A stretch of DNA of 64,000 bases from Pseudoxanthomonas winnipegensis (GTDB taxonomy: Bacteria > Pseudomonadota > Gammaproteobacteria > Xanthomonadales > Xanthomonadaceae). Each line of letters opens with the position of its first letter. Position 1 is the first letter of the stretch. The translations under genes and the position numbers were made by a program. The DNA is taken from contig NZ_SHMH01000002.1 in the NCBI RefSeq assembly GCF_004283755.1, positions 248,001 to 312,000 on the forward strand, written 5' to 3'. Positions 56,923-64,000 of the stretch are shown here, one piece after another. Under the pieces are notes generated by a model, which made no database searches, had not been told where the DNA came from, and saw only the letters and a list, made by a program, of their open reading frames with translations.

Positions 56923-59091
56923 ATGTCTGCACCCGCCGATCCTGCCAAGCCGACGCCCCCGCACGAACCCGATCGACTGGCCGCCTTGCGCGCGCTGCAG
57001 GTGCTGGACACCCCGGCCGAGCCGATGTTCGACGATCTGACCTGGCTCGCCGCCTGCCTGTGCCAGGCGCCGATCGCGCTGGTCAGCCTGGTCGACGAGG
57101 AGCGGCAGTGGTTCAAGGCGCGCGTCGGCCTGGGCCTGCCGCAGACGCCCCGGCACATGGCGCTGTGCGCGCACGCGCTGGAGCACGGCGGGCTGCTGGA
57201 AGTGTCCGACCTGAGCGCCGATGCGCGCTTCGTGGACAACCCGCTGGTGCTGGGCGAGCCGCACATGCGCTTCTACGCCGGCGCGCCGCTGGTGGGCAGC
57301 GGCGGCCATGTCTACGGCGCGCTGTGCGTCATCGACACGGTGCCGCGCCAGCTCACCGAGGCCCAGCGCGAGGGCTTGCTGCGGCTGGCCACGCGCACCA
57401 CCGGCGCGCTGGAGACACGCAGCGTGCTGCACCACGCCGAGGCGCGCGAGCAGACCCTCGAGCGCCTGCTCGAGTCCATGCCCGATGCGGTGGTCACCTG
57501 CGACGCGCAGGGCCAGCTGGGCCAGTTCAATCGCCAGGCGCGCGCCTGGCACGGCCTGGACCCGGCCAAGGTGCCGCAGGCGCAATGGGCCCGGCATTTC
57601 GACCTGTTCCAGGCGGACGGCAGGACGCCGTTGAGCACCGACCAGATCCCGCTGGTGCGCGCGCTGTCGGGCGAACACGTGCAGGAGGCCGAGATCGTGA
57701 TCCTGGCCGCCGGCCAGCCCTCGCGCTCGGTGCTGTGCAACGGCGACCCGCTGCGCGCGCCGGACGGTTCGCTGCTGGGCGCGGTGGTGGTGATGCACGA
57801 CATCACCCGGCTGCGCGCCTCGCAGGAGGCGGCGCTGGTGGAAGGCCAGCGCTTCCGCGAAGCGTTCTCCGCCGCCGCGCAGGGCATGGCGCTGGTGTCG
57901 CTGGAAGGCCAGTGGCTGGACGTCAACGACGCGGTGTGCGCGATCTTCGGCTATACGCGCGATGAGCTGATGCGGCTGGACTTCCAGCGGCTGACCCATC
58001 CGCAGGACCTGGATGTCGATCTGGACCTGCTGGACGAACTGCTGCGTGGCGAGCGCACCAGCTACCAGCTGGACAAGCGTTACTTCCACCGGGACGGCCA
58101 CCTGCTCCACGCCCACCTGTCGGTGTCGCTGATCCGCGACGCGCACGGCGCGCCGCTGCACCTGGTCTCGCAGATCCAGGATTTCACCCAGCAGCGGCAG
58201 GCCGAATCCGCGCTGCGCGAAAGCGAGCAGCGCCTGCGCACCATCACCGACAACGTGCCGGCCCTGGTGGCGCGGGTGGGCCAGGATCTGCGCTACGAGT
58301 TCGTCAACAGCCATTACGCGCACTGGCTGGGGCGGCCGCCCGGCGATGTCATCGGCCGGCACATGGCCGAGGTGCTCGCCCCCGAGCACTTCGCCAGCCT
58401 CCTGCCGCACGCCGATGTCGCACTGGCCGGGCAGACGGCCGAGTTCGACCTGGACGTGGTCGACCGCCACGGCGAGCTGCGCCACATGCACGCCATCTAC
58501 GTGCCGGACGCGACCCCGCGTGCGCCCGGCGATGCGCGCCGCGCGGGCTTCCTGCTGACCGTGCACGATGTCACCGCCCAGACCCGGCTCTCGCGCATGC
58601 TGCAGGAGCGCGCGCTGACCGACCCGCTCACCGGCCTGCCCAACCGCCTGGCCTGGATGGTCGAGCTGGACATCGCCCTGGCCCGTGCGCGCACCACCGG
58701 CGAGCCGCTGGCGGTGCTGTTCATCGACCTGGACGGCTTCAAGCCGATCAACGACACCTACGGCCACGAGACCGGCGATGCGGTGCTGTGCGGCTTCGGC
58801 GAGCGCCTGCGCCAGACGCTGCGCCCGGAGGACTTCGTCGCCCGCCTGGCCGGCGATGAATTCGTGGTGCTGCTGCACCACGTGCACGATGCCTCGGACC
58901 CGGAGGCCGTGGTGCGCAAGCTGGAGTACGCCATGCGCACGCCGCTGCTGGCCAATGCGCACGTGCTGCAGGTGACGCCGAGCATCGGCGTGTCGGTGCA
59001 GTACGGGCCGCATTACGACATCGCGGCGCTGATGCGCGAAGCCGACGTCGCTATGTACCAGGTCAAGCGCGCGCACGCCGCGCGGGCCTGA
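56923..59091 (+). CDS. GAF-PAS-GGDEF protein with AGDEF variant motif
   Basis: A 722-residue soluble diguanylate cyclase-like protein. Order: GAF (about 20-170; DEERQWFKARVGL, GAPLVGSGGHVYGALCVID), three PAS repeats (about 180-290, 310-425, 430-555) and a GGDEF domain (about 560-720; LTDPLTGLPNRLAW, FIDLDGFKPINDTYGHETGD). The signature reads AGDEF (643-647) instead of GGDEF, and an RxxD inhibitory site (RPED, 634-637) precedes it by the usual five residues. Some AGDEF enzymes are active, so c-di-GMP synthesis is possible but not certain. No EAL domain. Confidence 0.92.
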   Translation: MSAPADPAKPTPPHEPDRLAALRALQVLDTPAEPMFDDLTWLAACLCQAPIALVSLVDEERQWFKARVGLGLPQTPRHMALCAHALEHGGLLEVSDLSADARFVDNPLVLGEPHMRFYAGAPLVGSGGHVYGALCVIDTVPRQLTEAQREGLLRLATRTTGALETRSVLHHAEAREQTLERLLESMPDAVVTCDAQGQLGQFNRQARAWHGLDPAKVPQAQWARHFDLFQADGRTPLSTDQIPLVRALSGEHVQEAEIVILAAGQPSRSVLCNGDPLRAPDGSLLGAVVVMHDITRLRASQEAALVEGQRFREAFSAAAQGMALVSLEGQWLDVNDAVCAIFGYTRDELMRLDFQRLTHPQDLDVDLDLLDELLRGERTSYQLDKRYFHRDGHLLHAHLSVSLIRDAHGAPLHLVSQIQDFTQQRQAESALRESEQRLRTITDNVPALVARVGQDLRYEFVNSHYAHWLGRPPGDVIGRHMAEVLAPEHFASLLPHADVALAGQTAEFDLDVVDRHGELRHMHAIYVPDATPRAPGDARRAGFLLTVHDVTAQTRLSRMLQERALTDPLTGLPNRLAWMVELDIALARARTTGEPLAVLFIDLDGFKPINDTYGHETGDAVLCGFGERLRQTLRPEDFVARLAGDEFVVLLHHVHDASDPEAVVRKLEYAMRTPLLANAHVLQVTPSIGVSVQYGPHYDIAALMREADVAMYQVKRAHAARA

Positions 59092-59325
59092 CCCTCATCC
59101 GGGCTCATCGCGCAAGTGCTTGCCGCAGTGCGGCTTGACTGCGCCAGCGAAGGCGTCCGGTGCAGCCCGGCGATCACATTCCCAACCGCTTGTTCAGTGG
59201 CAAACGCCGTAGCGGCAAGGCATGCGCGCTCTGCAATGCGGATGGCATCTGGCCTACACCCCTCGTAAACATCGCTGTGCCCACCATGCCGCCCGGTTTT
59301 GACCCGCCGCCAGGCAGCGCATCGC

Positions 59326-59688
59326 ATGAACGCAGTAAGACAACAGCCTCTGTCGGCCGCGGCCCGCGACATCGAGGAGCGCATCTTCCGCCGGGGCGTG
59401 AGCGACCAGGAAGTGCGCCAGGCCATCGATCTGGTGGCCGAGTACGTGGCCACGCACACCGAGCAGGCGCCCGAAGGGCAGGACTGGTGGAGCGCGTTCG
59501 CCGAGGTCTACGAAGACCTGACGCGCAACTTCAGCGTCGCCCAGACCGAGGCCTTCGAGATCGCCACCGATACCATCCTGGTCGGCTGCGGTCGCCCGCG
59601 CTGGAGCTGCATGCGCGGCGGCGCCGGCGCGCGCCGCGCCATCCCGCAGTCGGGCGGCATGCCGGGCCGCTGGTCGTCGGCGGCCTGA
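59326..59688 (+). CDS. Small soluble protein of unknown function
   Basis: A 120-residue protein, mostly helical, with EERIFRRGVSDQEVRQAIDLVAEYVATHTEQ and FAEVYEDLTRNFSVAQTEAFEIATDTILVG. The C-terminal 30 residues are glycine/arginine-rich and look unstructured. No family recognised and no clear ribosome binding site; coding is supported mainly by length and composition. Confidence 0.5.
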   Translation: MNAVRQQPLSAAARDIEERIFRRGVSDQEVRQAIDLVAEYVATHTEQAPEGQDWWSAFAEVYEDLTRNFSVAQTEAFEIATDTILVGCGRPRWSCMRGGAGARRAIPQSGGMPGRWSSAA

Positions 59689-59718
59689 GGCGCGCCATCG
59701 CAGCTCTCCGCTCCCCCC

Positions 59719-59814
59719 TGTAGAGCGGAGCTTGCTCCGCTGCGTTTCGATTTGGTTCGTGGGAAGGCCCCAGCGGAGTCCCCCAGAGGGGATTGCCACA
59801 AGCTCCGCTCTACA
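59719..59814. repeat. GTAG-type (SMAG-like) REP doublet
   Basis: TGTAGAGCGGAGCTTG (59719-59734) and its exact reverse complement (59799-59814) bound a 96-base element. Each end also folds into its own small stem (AGCGGAGC and GCTCCGCT). A GTAG head next to a palindrome is the hallmark of SMAG repeats of Stenotrophomonas and related REPs. Confidence 0.75.
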
Positions 59815-60131
59815 GACAGGCCACTGCGGGATTTGAGGAGACAGTTGCTCCCACCGAGCGGCCAGGTCCTGTGATCCGGGGCGAAAGTCGTGACCGGGTG
59901 TGCAGTCCTGCGCGCATTCGGACTTTTCCTACGCCGTAGCGGGATATCGCCCGACGGCCTGCGTCAGGCGAGACGGGCGATGCTCGATCCGCCCCGGCAG
60001 CAGCCCTCGCAACGGCAAGGAACGCCGCTCGCAAGGACCATGGGCGCGACCCTGAGCAAGTCGCACGCAGGGCCGGTGGCGTTCTCCTTCTGGCCGGTTC
60101 CCCCCGGCCTTTTTTTGCCCGCGCCCCGCGG
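59815..60131 (+). ncRNA. Candidate small RNA ending in a strong terminator
   Basis: No open frame of merit lies here. A rho-independent terminator (60092-60116) on the plus strand has no gene within 400 bases upstream on that strand, which suggests a separate non-coding transcript. The 5' end is unknown; a hairpin CTACGCCGTAG near 59930 followed by GGGATATC lies in the region. Confidence 0.3.
60092..60116 (+). terminator. Rho-independent terminator with seven T
   Basis: GGCCGG (60092-60097) pairs with CCGGCC (60104-60109), loop TTCCCC, followed by seven T residues. It points left to right, away from the glycosidase gene on the other strand. Confidence 0.85.
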
Positions 60132-61958
60132 CTACGGCAGCGCGACCGGCGCGGCCAGCGGCGAGACGCCGCGTTCGTCGAAGGCTTCCACCGACACCAC
60201 ATAGCCAGGGTCGGTGTTCAATGCGCGCAGGTCCAGCGTGGTGCCGCGGTCGGCGAAGACCTGGTAGGTCAGGGTCAGCCGGTCGGCGCGCAGGCCCCAG
60301 CGCACGTTGTAGCCGACCGCGCCGGGGACGGGGTTCCAGCGGACGGTCGCGTTGCGGCGATCGGTCTCGCGCGTGGCGCGTAGGCCGGTGGGCGCGGGCG
60401 GGGCGGGGCCGTCGGCGTTGCCGAACACGCGCAGGTCGCTGATCGCCAGGTGCTGCGCGCCGACATGGCCGTGCACGTAGCGGATGTAGCGCGTGCGCAC
60501 CGGCTCGGGCAGCGGCAGGTAGGCGTTGGGGCGGTCGCGGCGCGTGGCCGGGTCGTCGCCGACCTCGGCCAGCGGCGCCCAGTGCTGGCCATCGTGCGAG
60601 TGCTGCAGCCGGAAGCTGGTGTACACCTGCGGCCCGTCGCCGAACACCCCGGACTGGAAGTCGGCGAAGTCGACCTGCACCGCGCGCACCGTGCGCTCGC
60701 CGCCCAGGTCCACGCTCAGCATCTGGCCGGCGTCGGCCGAGGCGGCCACCCAGAACGTGCGCGGATCCTCGTCGGTGACATTGGCCGCGCGATGGGTGCC
60801 GTCGTCGGACGAGGCCGTGGCCCGCTTGCGGTAGGACAGCAGCATCCAGCCGGTGAACAGCGCCTCGGGATCATCGACCGGGCCGTCCGGCATCCAGTGC
60901 GGGAAGTCGCCGAAGCGCGTGGACACGCGCATCTGGCCATCGGGGTAGAAGCCGGCCGGGAACAGGGCGATGCGCCGCTCGAAGGTCCAGTTCGCCCCGA
61001 TCCACGGCGTGCCGCTGTTGAACCAGTTGCCGTGCGCGTCCTGGAAGGTCGAGCCGTGTCCGGCGCCCTGGACGAAGCCGCCCGGCTTGTAGGCGACCGG
61101 GTTGTACGCCGCGTAGGTGAACGGCCCCAGCGGCGCATCGCCCACATAGGTGCCGGTCGCGTAGCTGTTGTGTTCGGTGCCTGGCGCGGCGTACTGCAGG
61201 TAGTAGCGCCCGGCGTGCTTGGTCATCCACGCGCCTTCCAGGTAGTTGCCCACCGGCCGGCCGTCGGGGAAGACCGCGCCGCGATGGTCCTGGCCGAAGC
61301 GCTCCCAGCCGTGGTGCGCCGGGTCCAGCGCCAGCAGGGCCTGGGGATGGCCGCGATAGGCCAGGCCGCGCGCGGTGCGGTCCAGCGCGATGCCGTAGAG
61401 CGGGAACACGTCCGAGCTGCCCCAGTACAGATACCACTGGCCGTCGTCGTCGATGAACAGGTCCGGGTCCCAAGGGCCCGACGGGATCATGCCCGGCGGC
61501 ACCTGGCTGTCCCAGTTCTCCTTCACCGCATCGGGCAGTTCGGGCAGCAGGCGGGTGAGGAAGTCCAGCCGGCCGCTGGCCGGATCGGTGCTCTGCAGCA
61601 CCGCGCGCGGGGCGAAGGCCGACTGCATCAGCACCAGGCGCTGCCCGTCGGACACGGCCGCCGGCGCGACCAGGGCCTCGAACGGCCAGCGGCTGGGCCG
61701 GACGAAGGTCCAGTGCAGCAGATCGGTGGAGCGCCAGTAGCCGTCGGCGATGGTCAGGAACAGGTACCAGGCATCGCCGTGGCGCACGATCGCCGGGTCC
61801 GCGCCGGTGCGGTAGCTGATGCCTTCGTTGAGCTGCTCGAAGTTGTAGCGATAGTCCAGGTCGACCGGATTGGCCCAGGTGCGCGCCGGCGGCTGCTGGG
61901 CGAGCGCGGCGCCGGCGCACAGCGTCGTGCACGCCAGCAGGAACAGGGGACGGAACAT
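60132..61958 (-). CDS. Secreted GH43-type glycosidase with discoidin and Fn3-like domains
   Basis: A 608-residue exported enzyme. Signal peptide MFRPLFLLACTTLCAGAALAQ; five-bladed propeller of the GH43 type with the catalytic acids in GADPAIVRHGD, PWDPDLFIDDDGQWYLYWG and NYLEGAWMTKHAG; then a discoidin (F5/8-type) carbohydrate-binding region (about 400-520; GGERTVRAVQVDFADFQ) and a short Fn3-like end (PTGLRATRETDRRNATVRWN). Expected substrates are xylan or arabinan side chains. It fits with the GH5 pair and the esterase in the window. Confidence 0.88.
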   Translation of the reverse strand: MFRPLFLLACTTLCAGAALAQQPPARTWANPVDLDYRYNFEQLNEGISYRTGADPAIVRHGDAWYLFLTIADGYWRSTDLLHWTFVRPSRWPFEALVAPAAVSDGQRLVLMQSAFAPRAVLQSTDPASGRLDFLTRLLPELPDAVKENWDSQVPPGMIPSGPWDPDLFIDDDGQWYLYWGSSDVFPLYGIALDRTARGLAYRGHPQALLALDPAHHGWERFGQDHRGAVFPDGRPVGNYLEGAWMTKHAGRYYLQYAAPGTEHNSYATGTYVGDAPLGPFTYAAYNPVAYKPGGFVQGAGHGSTFQDAHGNWFNSGTPWIGANWTFERRIALFPAGFYPDGQMRVSTRFGDFPHWMPDGPVDDPEALFTGWMLLSYRKRATASSDDGTHRAANVTDEDPRTFWVAASADAGQMLSVDLGGERTVRAVQVDFADFQSGVFGDGPQVYTSFRLQHSHDGQHWAPLAEVGDDPATRRDRPNAYLPLPEPVRTRYIRYVHGHVGAQHLAISDLRVFGNADGPAPPAPTGLRATRETDRRNATVRWNPVPGAVGYNVRWGLRADRLTLTYQVFADRGTTLDLRALNTDPGYVVSVEAFDERGVSPLAAPVALP

Positions 61959-62098
61959 GGCGCTCCCGGCGCGCGTAGGGGAAGCGCATGGTGCCGCAGG
62001 ATCGCGCCGCCGGCTGGCGCGGCGCAGCACGCCCGGGTGGCCAGGGAGTGGGATTGCCGTCACGCCGGCTTCCCGGCCGCCGGGTAACTTCCCACCCC

Positions 62099-62452
62099 AT
62101 GGATCAGGACGCGAGCCGGCGCGATTGGCCAGACTGGCTGGACCTCGAGGTCGAGCAGGAATACTGGCGGACGCGCTTCATGGACCTGCCCTGCGCCAAG
62201 GCGGGCGACGACATCCACCGCTGCTGGCCGCTGATCGAGCTGGTCTACACGCTGTACGTGCGTTACCCGCGCGCCTCGCTGATCGAGGCGCTGGCGCATT
62301 ACGAGGCCGGATCGCGCGGCCATCCGCACGGCATGGACCATCCGCAGCTGACCGAGCTGTTCGCCCGCATCTGGGGCCGCATCCTCAAGGTCGCCCGCGG
62401 CCGCACGCTGCCGGCCTGGGCGCCCGGCGGGCCGGGCGCGGCGCGTTCCTGA
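62099..62452 (+). CDS. Small acidic protein of unknown function
   Basis: A 117-residue soluble protein with DWPDWLDLEVEQEYWRTRF and DIHRCWPLIELVYTLYVRYPRASLIEALAHY; mostly helical, rich in tryptophan, with no signal or known domain. It diverges from the glycosidase gene. The ATG at 62099 is in frame with a longer opening to the left; this start keeps the divergent promoter region free. Confidence 0.65.
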   Translation: MDQDASRRDWPDWLDLEVEQEYWRTRFMDLPCAKAGDDIHRCWPLIELVYTLYVRYPRASLIEALAHYEAGSRGHPHGMDHPQLTELFARIWGRILKVARGRTLPAWAPGGPGAARS

Positions 62453-62590
62453 CTGCCGCCGTGCGCGGCATATGCCATCGAAGGCGGACGACATGCCCGA
62501 TGGCTATTTCAGTCGCCGTCTGACGGCCCCTAGGGTGGCAGGTCCGGCGGCGCACGGCGCCGTTGGACGTGATCCCTCCCGGAGCCGCCC

Positions 62591-63481
62591 ATGGCTGTCG
62601 CTGCCCACGCCGTTTCCCCTGCCATCGCCGATGCGGTGGAGATCGTCCCGTTCGATGCGCCGCTGGGCGCGGAAGTCTGGGGCCTGGACCTGTCGCGCCC
62701 GCTGAGCGCGGCGACCTTCGCGCGCATCCACCGCGCGCACCTGGACCACCACGTGCTGGTGTTCCGCGATGCGCGCATCACCCCGGCCCAGCAGGTGGAC
62801 TTCAGCCGCCGCTTCGGGCCGCTGCAGATCCACGTGCTGCGCAACTTCCAGCTGGCCGGGCATCCGGAGGTGCTGGTGGTGTCCAACATCAAGCAGGACG
62901 GCAAGCCGATCGGCCTGGGCGATGCGGGCCACTACTGGCATTCGGACCTGTCCTACAAGGAGCGGCCCAGCCTGGGCTCGCTGCTGCATGCGCAGGAGCT
63001 GCCGCGCGAGGGCGGGGACACCTTGTTCGCCAACCAGCATCTGGCCTTCGACACGCTGCCGGCCGAGCTGCGCCGCGCCATCGACGGCCGCCTCGCCGAG
63101 CACAGCTACCTGGCCAAGTACGAGGAGCTGCGTGCGCGCAATCCCTATCGCCCGGCGCTGACCCAGGAACAGATCGACGAGGTCGTGCCGGTGCGGCATC
63201 CGGTGGTGCGCACCCATCCGGAGACCGGCCGCCGCGCGCTGTTCGTCAGCGAGCATTTCACCACCCGCATCGTCGACCTGCCGCAGGACGAAAGCGATGC
63301 GCTGCTGGCCGAGCTGTTCGCGCTGAGCACGCGGGAATCCTTGGTGTACCGCCATCGCTGGCAGCCGCACGACCTGGTGTTCTGGGACAACCGCTCGGTC
63401 ATGCACCTGGCCGCCGGCACGCCCGACAGCGAACGCCGCCTGCTCTACCGCACCACCATCGAGGGCGACGCGCCGTTCTGA
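62591..63481 (+). CDS. TauD/TfdA family Fe(II)/2-oxoglutarate dioxygenase
   Basis: A 296-residue oxygenase that releases sulfite from organosulfonates or oxidises related substrates. The iron ligands are His117 and Asp119 in YWHSDLSYKERPS and His272 in DNRSVMHLAAG; Arg287 near the end (YRTTIEGD) binds 2-oxoglutarate. The opening FDAPLGAEVWGLDLSRP is typical of TauD. A substrate-binding protein gene of the sulfonate/taurine type follows, which favours a sulfur-scavenging role. Confidence 0.93.
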   Translation: MAVAAHAVSPAIADAVEIVPFDAPLGAEVWGLDLSRPLSAATFARIHRAHLDHHVLVFRDARITPAQQVDFSRRFGPLQIHVLRNFQLAGHPEVLVVSNIKQDGKPIGLGDAGHYWHSDLSYKERPSLGSLLHAQELPREGGDTLFANQHLAFDTLPAELRRAIDGRLAEHSYLAKYEELRARNPYRPALTQEQIDEVVPVRHPVVRTHPETGRRALFVSEHFTTRIVDLPQDESDALLAELFALSTRESLVYRHRWQPHDLVFWDNRSVMHLAAGTPDSERRLLYRTTIEGDAPF

Positions 63482-63491
63482 AGCAGCGCGC

Positions 63492-63547
63492 CCAATCCCC
63501 AATCCCCAATCCCCAATCCCCAATCCCCAATCCCCAATCCCCAATCC
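63492..63547. repeat. Tandem array of eight 7-base units
   Basis: CCAATCC is repeated exactly eight times without a break, between the dioxygenase stop and the next start. The related GGGAATC theme makes the inverted repeat at 14602-14717. Confidence 0.95.
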
Positions 63548-63559
63548 CGAGCCTGTCAA

Positions 63560-64000
63560 ATGCCCCCACGTTCCGCATCGACCCGCGCGTTCCTGCGCCG
63601 CCGTCTGCTGCCCGCCACGGCGCTGCTGCTGTGCGCCGCGCTGCTGGCGGCCTGCGGCAACGCCGGCCAGGGCGAAGCGCCGGCGGGCGCGGCGCCGCAG
63701 CAGGCCACGCTGCGCATCGGCAAGCAGTTCGGCATCGTCTACCTGCTGCTGGACGTGGCCGACGCCAAGGGCTTCATCGTCGAGCAGGCCAAGACCCAGG
63801 GCCTGGCGGTCAAGGTGGAGACCCGGCAGCTGTCGGGCGGCGCGGCGATCAACGATGCGCTGCTCAGCGGCGCCATCGACGTGGCCGGCGCCGGCACCGG
63901 GCCGCTGTTCACCCTGTGGGACCGCACGCGCGGCCGCCAGGACGTGCGCGGCGTGGCCTCGCTGGGCAACTTCCCCTATCAGCTGATCAGCAACGCGCCG
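63560..64000 (+). CDS. ABC transporter substrate-binding protein, sulfonate/taurine type (partial)
   Basis: The first 147 residues are in the window; the gene runs off the right edge. A lipoprotein signal (LPATALLLCAALLAACGN) is followed by a periplasmic-binding opening with TLRIGKQFGIVYLLLDVADAKGF, LSGGAAINDALLSGAIDVAGAGTGP and NFPYQLIS, in the style of SsuA/TauA and nitrate-type binding proteins. It follows a TauD-like dioxygenase, and permease and ATPase genes are expected further right. Confidence 0.88.
   Translation, partial: MPPRSASTRAFLRRRLLPATALLLCAALLAACGNAGQGEAPAGAAPQQATLRIGKQFGIVYLLLDVADAKGFIVEQAKTQGLAVKVETRQLSGGAAINDALLSGAIDVAGAGTGPLFTLWDRTRGRQDVRGVASLGNFPYQLISNAP

Noticed and set aside
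63492-63547. A direct-repeat origin or iteron cluster
   Set aside because: Units are 7 bases with no spacing and no replication gene is near.

Overview
The window is a 64 kb chromosomal piece from a high-GC gammaproteobacterium, most likely family Xanthomonadaceae (Lysobacteraceae), somewhere near Xanthomonas, Pseudoxanthomonas or Stenotrophomonas. Four things point there. There is a toxin with a C-terminal domain of the Xanthomonadales type IV secretion (XVIPCD) kind. There is a bacteriophytochrome without a kinase domain, preceded by heme oxygenase, as in Xanthomonas. GTAG-type REP elements and GGATTCCCGC...GCGGGAATGACG repeats are present. Outer-membrane and secreted polysaccharide-degrading functions are common. 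No tRNA, rRNA, CRISPR array, transposase or phage gene was seen. The genus cannot be fixed from the sequence alone.

Layout. 1-4.7 kb: end of a cytochrome b561, a manganese riboswitch with mntP, a YchJ-like protein, a YahK-type alcohol dehydrogenase, a hexose-6-phosphate mutarotase-like gene and two lipoproteins. 4.9-8.8 kb: light and signal sensing (histidine kinase, heme oxygenase, bacteriophytochrome). 8.8-12.8 kb: two tandem GH5 glycanases and a BenE-type transporter. 13.1-19.2 kb: gltB-gltD glutamate synthase. 19.4-23.7 kb: an I78 inhibitor lipoprotein, topoisomerase IB, an operon of two degenerate dehydroquinase-like proteins, and an outer-membrane barrel. 23.9-32.2 kb: the complete kdpFABC-kdpDE potassium uptake system. 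32.4-37.8 kb: a DOPA-dioxygenase-like protein, a BlaI/BlaR-type pair with operators, and a MATE exporter behind a long leader hairpin.

37.9-41.9 kb is the most striking region. It holds an antibacterial-type effector/immunity locus: a lipoprotein immunity candidate, a lipase effector with an XVIPCD-like tail, a second nearly identical immunity gene, a broken copy of the effector and a third, diverged immunity gene. A stray copy of the 3' end of the neighbouring mrfB gene shows that the locus grew by tandem duplication. The type IV secretion machine itself is not in the window.

42-45.7 kb carries an mrfA-mrfB (YprA/YprB) DNA repair pair. 45.8-52 kb holds an AI-2E family permease, a run of small secreted and membrane proteins, a frameshifted AraC regulator divergent from a short-chain dehydrogenase, and a small outer-membrane barrel. 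52.2-59.7 kb has an esterase plus OprP-like porin, an HDOD protein, an Frm2-type nitroreductase, and a GAF-PAS-GGDEF protein. 59.7-62 kb has a GTAG repeat doublet, an orphan terminator and a GH43-type glycosidase. The right end has a TauD-like dioxygenase followed by a truncated sulfonate/taurine-type ABC binding protein, probably the start of a sulfur-scavenging operon.
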